Source: Bedellia somnulentella (Eukaryota; Arthropoda; Insecta; Lepidoptera; Bedelliidae). From it: a stretch of DNA of 64,000 nt. Under the pieces are notes generated by a model. It searched no databases and was not told the origin of the DNA. It saw only the letters and a program-made list of their open reading frames with translations. The DNA lies in NCBI GenBank assembly GCA_963576735.1, contig OY755175.1, forward strand, positions 10,618,401 to 10,682,400, read 5' to 3'. Positions 13,001-21,990 of this stretch are shown here, piece by piece. The stretch's first letter is position 1; the number at the start of each line of letters is the position of its first letter. Both the position numbers and the translations under genes were made by a program.

Positions 13001-16000
13001 ATGATACAAATGAAACATAAAACTAAAGAAGGGCGATATCATCTGAGATTTAAAGTTTATGACAGAAAACACACACAGACTGATGTACCAGCAAATGTTA
13101 CAGTTTATGTTAAAGAAATATCACACGAAGCTATTATAAATTCAGGATCTGTTAGAGTATCGGGGATATCGGATGAAGATTTTATTCGAGTTTGGAATTA
13201 CAAAACTTTAAGTGTTTCGAGAAGTAAACTTGATATATTCAAAGATAAACTTGCTGATTTACTCAACACAGAGCGTGAGAATATTGATGTGTTTAGCGTA
13301 CAACTTCGCAAAAAGCATCCTCCTGTAACAGATATACGTTTTGCAGCTCATGGCGCCCACTATTATAAGCCAATTAGGTTAAACGGTATCGTTTTGATGC
13401 ACCGTGAAGAAATCGAAAGGGCTGTAGGTATAAACATTACTATGGTTGGAATTGATGAATGTATTTATGAGAACCAAATGTGTGAAGGTTCTTGTACCAA
13501 CGTACTCGATATAAGCAATTTACCATATATGGTTAATGCCAATAAGACTGCACTTGTAGGCGTTCGGGTAGATGTGATTGCGGAATGTACTTGTGGTGCC
13601 AGAAACTTTACTCAAGCTGAAACATGTCGTAATTCTCCTTGTTACAACGGTGGGCGCTGCATTGAAGGAAAGTACGGTTTGACATGCTCTTGCCCGCCTG
13701 GGTACACCGGTCCAAGATGTCAGCAAACATCTAGAAGCTTCAGAGGAACTGGATGGGCTTGGTATCCAGCTTTAGAAATGTGCGATAACTCTCATCTCAG
13801 TTTTGAATTTATTACCAGAAAATCAGAAGGAGTTCTATTATATAACGGCCCAATAGTACCTCCAGAAGCCGAGGAAATTATGGTATCTGATTTTATATCT
13901 TTGGAATTAGAAAGAGGATATCCTAGATTATTGATTGATTTTGGCTCAGGTACTTTGGAGTTAAGAGTAAAAACTAAGAAAAGTTTAGATGATGGGGAAT
14001 GGCACAGATTGGATATCTTTTGGGATACAGAAAGTGTAAGAATGATTGTTGATTATTGCAAATCAGCTGATATTCAGGAGATGGAAGATGGAACACCACC
14101 TGAATTTGATGATTCTTCTTGTCAAGCTACTGGGACAATACCTCCATTTAATGAGTATTTGAATGTAAATTCACCACTTCAAATAGGTGGTTTGTACATA
14201 GAACACTTTGACCCTACGAATTATCATTGGCAATATATGCCAATTGGTAAAGGATTTGATGGCTGTATTAGAAATTTGGCTCACAATAGCAAATTGTATG
14301 ATTTGGCGCATCCTGGTCTTTCCAGAAACTCTGTTGCTGGATGCCCCCAAACAGAAGAAGTTTGCAATCAAGCAGATACGACAAATCGATGTTGGGAACA
14401 CGGAACATGCGTTGGTAGTTTTTCTGAAGCTAGATGCCAATGTCAACCCGGGTGGACGGGACCTTCTTGTAATATACCCACCACACCCACAAGTTTCCGA
14501 CCTCAGAGTTATGTCAAATTTGCGCTGAGTTTTGAACCAGACCGTTTCAGTACGCAAATACAATTGAGATTTAGGACAAGGGAGCCACATGGGGAACTTT
14601 TTAGAGTCAGTGATCAACATAATAGAGAATACGGTATCCTAGAAGTGAAAGATGCTCGCCTACATTTCCGATTTAATCTGAACTCTTTGAGAACTGAAGA
14701 ACGCGATGTATGGCTTAATTCAGTTGCCGTTGATGACGGCCAATGGCATATCGCACGGGTGAGCCGATACGGCAGTACAGCGACATTGGAAGTAGATGGT
14801 GGCGAAGGAAGGCGATACAATGAGACATTTTCATTTGAGGGCCATCAATGGTTATTAGTTGACAAACAAGAAGGTGTATATGCCGGTGGAAAAGCTGAGT
14901 ATACTGGTGTGCGAACATTTGAAGTTTACGCAGATTTCCAGAAGGGTTGCTTGGATGACATAAGGCTAGAAGGAAAACATTTACCACTGCCCCCCGCAAT
15001 GAATGGAACGCAATGGGGTCAAGCAACAATGGCCCGTAATCTCGATCGAAATTGTCCATCAAACAGTCCATGCATCAATGTTCACTGCACGGAACCCTTC
15101 GTTTGTGTCGATCTGTGGAATGAATACGAATGCACGTGAGTATTTCATTATTTAACTTATTCGTTTATTACCACAATTAGCAGATGTTTATTGGTTTAAA
15201 TATTTCGTATTTTACAAGAACATTGATTTTAATCCAGTTTGATTTTGTTCCGAAAGCGCACTGATTTTATCATTTAATTCGTTGACTATGCTCCTTTATT
15301 TTATTTATTTAATATGTTATGTATGATTATTTATTTTTACTAAAAGCACTAACTAATGTAACGAATTATATAATTATTTATTACATTATAGATATTAACA
15401 AATTATTATTAAAATATCTAGCTGCGGTGAGGGTTTGATACTATCCTCGGACGGCAAAGGTTGTGTAGACAAGAACGAATGTCTGTACTTCCCATGTCGA
15501 AACGGTGGTACTTGCGTGAACCGGGAGCCGGGCTATCGCTGCCACTGTCCCGACGGATTCTGGGGAGAGAACTGCGAGCTCGTTCAGGAGGGCCGCACTC
15601 TGAAGTTGAGCATGGGCGCGCTCGCTGCTATTCTCGTCTGCCTTCTTATAATCATGAGTGAGCACTAATTCTGCCGAACTAATCACATCATCCTCATTTC
15701 ATCCGCACATTAGTTTCGTATTATATGTAGTGTATAGAGGTCGGAGCATGGTCGACGGTGTCAGTGCGCGGTAAGTGGTCTGACGCGCTAGTTGTGTAGG
15801 TGTCCAGCTGGGTCGGTGCGCGGCGGGGGCACGTGCGTGAACGTGGACGAGTGCGAGCGCAACCCGTGTCGGAACGGCGGCTCGTGCGTGGACCGCGAGC
15901 CGGCGCGGCGCTACGACTGCGTGTGCGCGTTCGGCTACGCGGGCCACGACTGCCAGCTGGAGCTGCTCGCTTCCGGCGTCATCACGCCCTCCAGAGACTT

Positions 16001-19000
16001 CATTATAGCTATTATAGTCTGTTTGTTTATGCTCCTGGGTGAGAACTTTTCTTTATTTTGTTTTTTAATTAACCCAATGAAGAAGGAAAGGAAGTAACTT
16101 GCGGAATCGGTATTTTTACATTGCATGAGTTGTTATTCCTATTTCCTCAAAACAATAACTATATTTGTTACGTAATAATTTAGCTCATAGTATCTTTCAT
16201 TGGGTTAGTTAAACAATTCTATTTTTATATATTTTTTATGTAATATCACAATTCATGAGTCCATCATTTTTAAATCATTCATAGTTGTAGGCTTTGTCTC
16301 ATTACCAATAATATTTAAAATGTATTTTACATTAAGAGTAAACATTAGTTACGCAGGAATCAATGTTCATGCGTTTAGAATCATATTAAACTACCGATCA
16401 CTACAGAATCTTTTACGTTTTTTTGGCAATGAGACAAATGCTTTATTGTTAGTCGTGTAGTTTGTATGTACGTAAACGTAGATTTGTATTGTAGAACAAC
16501 AAGTAAATTCTGAACGTAAGTAATTAGAAACGATAAAACTTAATACTTCCAAGTATCATAATAATTGCGTCACACTTTTACTAATTCACATAGTAATTCC
16601 ATCAATCAAGGTGTCAAATGTTATGTTAAAATAACTTCTTAAAAGGCATTCCTGTTCGTCCCAATACTATCAGAAATTGCAATCGCCAGATAGCTCCGAA
16701 GCTTGGTTCTCGATAAAGTCGAGTACGCTTTAATAGCTTCAGTTCCTTTGTGAAAGCAACGTTTTCTGTAAAAGTACTGTGTGCTTACTTTAATAAAGTC
16801 ATTATCTTTAAATTCGATACGGGATAATAACGCACCGTTGCAAACACAGTGCTACTATTTTTAGAGGACTGTTTTTTCGCATAAAATAATCGTGAGTAAT
16901 TTGTCTAAGCAAAACAATACGATCAACGTTACAAACTGTAACGATCTGATGTAAATAAATTCATTTTATCACGATAAATAACAAAAAACTTTATTTAAAA
17001 TAACGTATGGGCAATATAGTACTCGAGGATCAAACATTTTTACAACTACGAAGTGGGTTATGTTTAATTTATATTGGCAGTGTAATTAAAAATTTTATTT
17101 TTGTATTAGGAAATTATTTAACTTCTGAACCACGAGTATAATTAAGTGTCAATCTCAAAGAGATATTAATAGAACAGTTAATTTTTATTTTATGCGATTA
17201 ACGCCGAAATAAACAGTACATTTGCATATTACACAGTTACATTACACACTTACATAGTCACGGCTAGGTGGCCAAATTCAAATCATTGCCATTCACTCTT
17301 ATGAATATCTAAAATCTAAATATGTAAAAGAAATCGCCTTTACTTAATTTAATACCAAAATTTGTTAACGTGTAGTTTTGGTGCTGGTGTTCGTGGTGTA
17401 CAACCGCCGACGAGAGGCGCACATCAAGTATCCTGGGCCTGATGATGACGTCAGAGAAAACATCATCAACTACGACGATGAAGGCGGCGGCGAAGATGAT
17501 ATGACTGCCTTCGACATCACACCTCTTCAGATACCCATAGGCGGACCGTTGCCGGATCACGTGCCTGGCAAGATGCCATGTAAGTTTACATATTTAAATA
17601 GCTTCTGCTTGAAATTTATGAGCAGTTATGGGTAGGTGTTTTCATGAATGTATTAAAAGGTTGCCTGGATTGCACGAAAAAAATATCTATGGTCTTTACT
17701 TTCTTTATTGAAAACGAAAACCATAATATATGTATTTTAATGCTCGTACGGGCCCAGGATTCTATAAATACTAGTATAACTTAATCCAAACCCAAATAAA
17801 GCCTTCACTGACTTATGATATGACTAACAAAAAGAGAAAAAACGCTATATTGAAAATACCAATATCAATACACGAGTAGGTGCAAACTATGCAACTTTAA
17901 AATTTAGTTCGTACAAACATTTTATTGATGATACTTCCGTGGCGCCCGCCGCCACCGTCGTCGCCGTCTAGGTTTAATTTTGCGTATTGATTTTTATTTA
18001 TGTTTATGTCTTGAGAAGGATATGTACTTCATTCAGTATTTAGTTTCTTGAGAAAACAAACGATAATATAATATAACTTTATGTACACTTTAACTTTTAT
18101 TAATGTGTTGTAAACATATTTATTTATATACGTAGATGAATTTTCTATCTACTTCGTATTACAAAAACTCAGTATTGAAAGATCAATAAAAGTTTTTAAA
18201 TTTACAAAGCACTTTTGCAATTATGTTTGCCTTTCTGTATTCGTTGATTGCTTAATCAAACAAATATGTTTTTATATCCAAACAATATACATAACGGGCA
18301 TGGCTCTTAAGTAATTTGATTGGTTTTTATTCGTGAATGCCGTTCTGACCTCACGACAAAAAGCCTAAGGGTTATTTCGTTATTACTATTATGAGGGTTC
18401 CGGAACTAATGAGGGGAAAAAGGATGACAACGCAAAATTACTGCATCCCGTGTCATCAGGCAAGATGTGTGCTCTTCCGTGTAATTTCGTTTTCTATTAG
18501 CTTCGGTACTTCTGCAGCAAAATGGCACCGTTCCATGCCATAAATACGGTCTTTCTTAATGCTTTTTAAATTAAGTTTTCGCTGCTGTGAAGAAATTTTA
18601 AAATTTAACCGAAGAAAAACGAGACAACCCTGTGGCAAAAATTAACTTGTTCTTTTAATCTGAAAGTCATCTCAATTATTATGTTAGCAGCGTCCTTAAA
18701 CTCAAAATTAAAGGACTCTCGTATTAGTGATGTGACCGTAAAGTGACCGTGAGGGTTGGGGACTTTTTTAACATATTCCTTTTTTATACAGATCCGTTGA
18801 TAGGTGTTGGATTAGGTGTTGGTCCGATGGGGGTTGGGGTGCCCCCTGTAGGGGTGGGGGTTCCTCTTTCTGGTGAAACCAACGTGGGGATGTTCATCGA
18901 GGAACACAAACGGCGAGCCGATACAGATCACAACTCACCTCCTTTCGACGATTTAAGGAATTACGCTTACGAAGGTGGCGGCAGCACTGCGGGGTCGCTC

Positions 19001-19787
19001 TCGTCTCTCGCTTCGGGTAATTATTTAATTATTATTTTTTATGTTCCTAAAGTTTTGTTAGTTATGTCCAAGGTTAACTTTTTAATGAAAGGAGAATTTA
19101 AAAAATGATTGAGGTTTTTATTACAACAGAAGTTTAAGAGAAATCATAAAACATCAGCAAACTTATGTATTTGGCTCTACCGAGGCACTTGAATTTACCC
19201 TAGATAGTCAATAATAAAAAGCTGATCTTAATATCAATCACTCCTGCTATCTTATTTTTTTACCAAAATCAAACAAAAGTACTTAATTATCCCATTTCAT
19301 AAATATTACATACATACATACATATACTCACGGCTATAAATCTCAAGAAGGAAATTAGAAATTCCTCAGCCTCTTTTGGAAAGCTAAGTGGGGAAAAGAT
19401 GACAAAATAAAGGTTGTTGGTGATGGGTCTTCCACCGCATCGCAAAAAATCCTTTAAAAGCCCCAATTCAGTTAGTCGCCTCTTACGTACACCCAACGGA
19501 GTAGTGCTATTCTAAGCCGGCTCTACACAGCAATAATAGTATAATAATATATAATAATAATATATATTAATAATTTAAACCCAATCTGAATATGACTATA
19601 TTGACAAGGTCTACCACAAACACCCTAATTTGGCATGTCATAAATACATAAGACATAAAACAATAAATATATTACCTTACCAGGTACTGACGACGAAACT
19701 CACGAGTACGATTACCTGGGCGCGTGGGGTCCGCGTTTCGACAAGCTTGCAGACATATACGGGCCGCGCGACGACGAGCAACTGTAG
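3903..19787 (+). CDS. CadN: Neural cadherin (DN-cadherin / CadN), 3' part of the gene, multi-exon
   Basis: CadN is a calcium-dependent homophilic adhesion protein of the plasma membrane, needed in insects for axon guidance and synaptic targeting. Its tail binds beta-catenin. The visible protein runs from part of a cadherin repeat, through further repeats with DxNDN-type calcium linkers, EGF and laminin-G domains and a transmembrane helix, to a cytoplasmic tail containing [20 protein letters not shown], typical of classical cadherin catenin-binding regions. Every intron has GT-AG ends and the phases join without a break: 3903-4018, (8426-8590 or 9474-9635), 10908-11045, 11339-15135, (15422-15657 or 15800-16038), 17376-17579, 18792-19016, 19684-19787. 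The bracketed pairs are related in sequence, so they must be used alternatively. The 5' exons lie outside the window. Identification rests on close agreement with Drosophila CadN as I know it. Confidence 0.96.
4019..8425. other. CadN: CadN intron (about 4.4 kb)
   Basis: AT-rich intron. I see no conserved exon in it. A minus-strand ATG-initiated frame of 63 codons at 4801-4992 is hydrophobic and is listed separately as a weak candidate. A local GC-richer patch lies near 5150-5250. Confidence 0.7.
4801..4992 (-). CDS. Weak candidate: small hydrophobic ORF nested in a CadN intron
   Basis: A 63-codon frame opens with a true ATG (start [17 protein letters not shown]) and ends at a stop. It has two hydrophobic stretches, about residues 3-16 and 33-50, separated by a basic segment ([12 protein letters not shown]). 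I do not recognise the protein. Just upstream on the same strand (5026-5229) is another open frame, but it lacks an in-frame ATG. In DNA this AT-rich, frames of about 60 codons rich in F, Y and I arise often by chance, so this is a candidate only. Confidence 0.15.
   Translation of the reverse strand: MGTMIFGIPFTIYAYYETRGKKSVSAIRRQLLVKLFYFSILFTGPWYMMTNFYYRREKFNSSI
8426..8590 (+). CDS. CadN: CadN alternative ectodomain exon, version a
   Basis: 55 codons in phase 0, from [17 protein letters not shown] to KRVLQ, bounded by acceptor TAACAG and donor CAG|GTCCTG. It completes one cadherin repeat, carries the linker motif [11 protein letters not shown], and starts the next repeat. It aligns residue by residue with 9474-9635 ([28 protein letters not shown]). 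The two share start and end phase, so they are most likely mutually exclusive, as described for paired exons of Drosophila CadN. Version a has the canonical DVNDNPP linker, while version b has DVNDLPP. Confidence 0.93.
8591..9473. other. CadN: Intron between the two alternative CadN ectodomain exons
   Basis: 883 bp, AT-rich, with no further exon seen. In mutually exclusive splicing this is where competing splicing signals would lie, but I found no specific docking or selector sequence by eye. Confidence 0.7.
9474..9635 (+). CDS. CadN: CadN alternative ectodomain exon, version b
   Basis: 54 codons in phase 0 (start [20 protein letters not shown], end YPHLLIQ), with acceptor GATGCAG and donor CAG|GTTTTT. 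It is a clear paralogue of 8426-8590, one codon shorter. It would replace the second half of one cadherin repeat and the first strands of the next. The linker reads DVNDLPPRF, so the Asn of the usual DxNDN is Leu here, which may weaken calcium coordination at that junction. It joins both neighbouring exons in frame. Confidence 0.93.
9636..10907. other. CadN: CadN intron
   Basis: AT-rich intron. A 129-codon ATG-initiated frame at 9989-10378 (plus) has no domain I recognise and is about as long as the longest chance frames expected in a window of this size and composition. Confidence 0.65.
10908..11045 (+). CDS. CadN: CadN exon: part of a cadherin repeat
   Basis: 46 codons in phase 0 at both ends (start [20 protein letters not shown], end GEIFVLK), acceptor TTAACAG and donor AAG|GTTTGT. 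The TATDGDKD calcium-binding motif completes the repeat begun in the alternative exons. The next exon continues with PLDRDQPNG, the LDRE-type centre. Confidence 0.95.
11339..15135 (+). CDS. CadN: CadN large exon: cadherin repeats, EGF and laminin-G domains
   Basis: 3,797 nt, 1,265 codons plus two bases, acceptor TTGTTACAG and donor TGCAC|GTGAGT. Calcium-linker motifs ([38 protein letters not shown]) lie near 11455, 11785, 12145, 12455 and 12810, so several complete cadherin repeats are encoded in one exon. A diverged, membrane-proximal repeat and linker follow (about 12830-13610). Then come an EGF domain (13624-13720, CYNGGRC), laminin-G 1 (about 13735-14290), a second EGF (about 14360-14470, CWEHGTC), laminin-G 2 (about 14500-15010), and the first cysteines of a third EGF that is finished by either alternative exon. 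The uninterrupted length suggests introns were lost here relative to species with more finely split genes. Confidence 0.97.
15136..15421. other. CadN: CadN intron
   Basis: 286 bp, AT-rich, with no other feature seen. Confidence 0.8.
15422..15657 (+). CDS. CadN: CadN alternative EGF + transmembrane exon, version a
   Basis: 236 nt starting with one base that completes a Thr codon. It carries [14 protein letters not shown], an EGF module ([20 protein letters not shown] ... [10 protein letters not shown]), and the start of the transmembrane helix ([15 protein letters not shown]). Acceptor CTAG, donor GA|GTGAGC. It leaves one base for the next codon, as does its partner 15800-16038, so either can be joined to 17376. 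Alternative exons for this same region are known in Drosophila CadN. Confidence 0.93.
15800..16038 (+). CDS. CadN: CadN alternative EGF + transmembrane exon, version b
   Basis: 239 nt in the same phases as version a: [12 protein letters not shown], an EGF module ([19 protein letters not shown] ... [10 protein letters not shown]), then [14 protein letters not shown] and a different hydrophobic segment ([13 protein letters not shown]). Acceptor TGTAG, donor GG|GTGAGA. It shares CRNGG-CV-REP with version a. Its first two thirds are strikingly GC-rich compared with version a and with the surrounding introns. Choosing a or b changes the juxtamembrane ectodomain and the membrane helix but not the tail. 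Confidence 0.93.
16039..17375. other. CadN: CadN intron
   Basis: 1.3 kb, AT-rich. I see no exon or recognisable repeat. Confidence 0.75.
17376..17579 (+). CDS. CadN: CadN exon: end of transmembrane helix and juxtamembrane tail
   Basis: 204 nt, two bases plus 67 codons plus one base; acceptor GTGTAG, donor CAT|GTAAGT. It completes the helix ([15 protein letters not shown], with a basic stop-transfer) and encodes the juxtamembrane tail including [20 protein letters not shown] and [11 protein letters not shown]. The acidic [13 protein letters not shown] segment is characteristic of classical cadherins. Confidence 0.96.
17580..18791. other. CadN: CadN intron
   Basis: 1.2 kb, AT-rich. A short GC-rich run near 17938-17975 (GCCGCCACCGTCGTCGCC) has no flanking splice sites that would make it an exon. 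Nothing else stands out. Confidence 0.7.
18792..19016 (+). CDS. CadN: CadN exon: Gly/Val/Pro-rich insert and catenin-binding region
   Basis: 225 nt, acceptor TATACAG, donor TCGG|GTAATT. The first 28 or so residues are low complexity ([20 protein letters not shown]), built on a repeated GVG/GVP pattern encoded by GGTGTTGG- and GGGGTGGG-like DNA. They are followed by conserved [16 protein letters not shown] and [20 protein letters not shown], the beta-catenin-binding core. The repetitive insert is longer and more repetitive than the corresponding segment of Drosophila CadN as I recall it. Confidence 0.95.
19017..19683. other. CadN: CadN intron with a retroposed repeat
   Basis: 667 bp. Most of it is the minus-strand repeat copy at about 19306-19535, followed by an AT-rich ATAATA stretch. 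Confidence 0.8.
19306..19535 (-). mobile_element. Full-length copy of the (ATGT)n-tailed retroposed repeat
   Basis: Read on the minus strand it begins near TGTAGAGCCGGCTTAGAATAG, continues with ACCCATCACCAACAACC and GAGGAATTTCTAATTTCC, and ends in CCGTGAGTATATG followed by (TATG)n, matching the complete copies at 24166-24410 and 40310-40580. It sits in the penultimate CadN intron in antisense orientation. Confidence 0.85.
19684..19787 (+). CDS. CadN: CadN last coding exon: C-terminus and stop
   Basis: Acceptor TTACCAG. The exon completes a Gly codon, then encodes [33 protein letters not shown] and a TAG stop. The [14 protein letters not shown] motif is the conserved C-terminal catenin-contact region of classical cadherins, so the protein end is intact. 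Confidence 0.97.
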
Positions 19788-19865
19788 GTCACTCACACAC
19801 ATCTTCCTTAGTCAATTCCCTCACCTCAGCCTGTAAATAATGTCGAGACAACATTCTTCGCCATC

Positions 19866-20078
19866 TATATCGCACTCTTAAAACGGAAGAGGCTCAAGTC
19901 CAAAAATAGTGATATTGAGTTACAATCATAAAGAGACATAAAAAAGTAAGCTTTATCCGATGAATAGTAAAACAAAGGCACTTATTGTTAAAAAAACAGG
20001 ATAAATCAATATTGTAAATTGTAAATCAATATCACTATTTTTAAACTTGAGCCTCTTTCGTTTTGGGAGTGCGATATA
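19866..20078. mobile_element. MITE-like inverted-repeat element in the CadN 3'UTR
   Basis: About 50 bp at the left (TATATCGCACTCTTAAAACG, AGAGGCTCAAGT, AAAAATAGTGATATTGA) recur as reverse complement at the right (ATCAATATCACTATTTTT, AACTTGAGCCTCTTTCG, GGGAGTGCGATATA), with a few mismatches and about 110 bp between. The outer TA on each side suggests a TA target duplication, as in Tc1/mariner-type MITEs. In RNA it would form a long imperfect hairpin. There is no coding capacity. Confidence 0.8.
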
Positions 20079-21966
20079 ATGGCCGAACTATCTACCGATT
20101 TTATTGGACATGTCTCGCTGAGTTATATTAGTTGTACCGACCTGTTTTCATATTACGATTAAGTTAGTGTCTGTTTTATGAAACTAGTAACGTCACCAAA
20201 TATTCGATTTAAGTTTTATTGTATTAAGTCATATAATAAGTCATTATGAGATATAGTGCTCAGCTCATGAAACCGATTCATTCTGTAAGGTTTGTAGATA
20301 ATAAACAATTATTATGTAAATGTAGCTATGTAAATGTCACACGAGTGAGTATTCTTTGTGTAAATTAACAGCTTTACACAGTATCACTTAAGCTCTGTTT
20401 AATCCACTTTATGTCCACCTATATCTTATTTATTTGTCCATTAGGGCACAGAGTGTAGTAATGCTCATATAAACACATGTAATGCTCGCGTTTACAAACA
20501 GACTTTCTGTAAATACTAACGATTAAAGATTATAAAGCGAAGTAGCAAAATGTTGGATTAATATCGTGTGCAACATTATTTGTACAGCAACTGGTGTTCC
20601 TCTAACTAAAATGTTTTATTAGTATACCTGTTAGTCGTTAACGAGTACGGTTAACAACCTGAAAGAAAGATGATTACTAATTACAATACAGTATTCATTG
20701 GTTAATTGCGTGTATTAAAATGTTCTAATTGGGTGTTGTCTACGTATGTTGGTGTGCCTGTAACCGTGTTTCTATGCGGAAAATTTGTATGAGTGTGTGA
20801 GTGCGGAAGAGAACGATGAGTAAAGAAACGTATGAGAGGTCGAATGAAAGGCAATGATCCGCTGCAAATATAGAGCGGCGATGATATGAACGGGACTGTG
20901 CCAATTTTAGAGAACTACCGATATACGGCTACGAGTGTAGATTAAATGTTTGCACTTTATTTATTCATGTATTTAAATAAAAATAGTCGCACTTAGGAAA
21001 ATATCAATAAATTATTAAGAGTGTTGTGCTAGAATAACGTTTGACATTGTAATAAGACAGCTCATTGAAACGAAAAATTATAAGTCACTAATTTTTAAGT
21101 TAAATTTTAAGGAATTTATAGGTAAATATAACGAAAAGTTTAATGCACTTTCTTATTACAATGTTGACAATGAATGTAAATTATACAATAGGATATACTT
21201 ATTGCGTTAAAATGACTGATTTTATTATGTGTTTTAAAAGCCTAAGAATTTTGTAGTTCAGTTATTTAATTGTAATATTCATATACTTACATTAATTAAG
21301 GTCACCCCCACTAGTTTGCACTTGTGACAAATATTTAATATCCTAACTCGTATTAAAGCAATTCCTTAATTATTATTATTCAAATATAAGTAGGAAGTAG
21401 AAATGTCGAGAACATCACTTAATATATTTTTTGTGATTTGAATTCGATCACAACAGTTGCACACTGCCAGTGTTATACATATGATCGAAACGAGGCCGCC
21501 ACGCCTCATTTTATTACATTCTTACTAACATACATTTTTATATAGCAACTTTTTTTACGGTTTTTTATAATTGTGACTTTATCACTACCCCTTTTATCGT
21601 AGCATGCTCTGGGCGACTGTCCACTTGAAGCCATCTCTGCATTTTCACGCTCTGCTGTCTGTAAACTCTGAACTGAATTTTCAAACTGTAGTTATTAAGA
21701 CTCTTGATATTTTTTACTGTATGATTTTAAAATACGACTGTTGAATAATGTTTGACTTTCCTTGTGTATCGGATATGAACTAAATGTTTCATTTAAATGT
21801 TGATATTAGCTAGACAGCGAGCAGGGCACTCACGTTCAGTACAAACTACGGTGAGATCGCAGCGCGATAAGTAATTTTAATTTGATTGTAACATTGATTG
21901 TACGGTAATTTTCTGTTTCAACTGTGATTATTTAGTTATACAATTCTGATGATTATGAAAAGAATG

Positions 21967-21972
21967 AATAAA
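21967..21972 (+). promoter_or_regulatory. Putative CadN polyadenylation signal
   Basis: AATAAA followed within about 30 bp by a GT/T-rich tract (GTAAGTTTGTGTTTTTTTTT), the usual arrangement at an animal cleavage site. An alternative AATAAA is near 20975. Confidence 0.5.
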
Positions 21973-21990
21973 AGATTATTGTAAGTTTGT

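Larger units (their letters stand above)
19788..21990 (+). other. CadN: CadN 3' untranslated region (inferred extent)
   Basis: About 2.2 kb of AT-rich sequence after the stop. AATAAA signals occur near 20975 and at 21967-21972, and the latter is followed by a T-rich tract, a plausible final polyadenylation site. No coding signal is seen. The inverted-repeat element at 19866-20078 lies in the proximal part and would be transcribed with the mRNA. The exact 3' end is inferred. Confidence 0.55.

Noticed and set aside
12468..15071. Several open frames overlapping the large CadN exon on both strands
   Set aside because: They are shadows of the cadherin reading frame, without their own domains or splice context.
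15441..15947. Minus-strand open frames opposite the alternative EGF exons
   Set aside because: They arise from the GC-rich composition of the sense exons; no domain is present.
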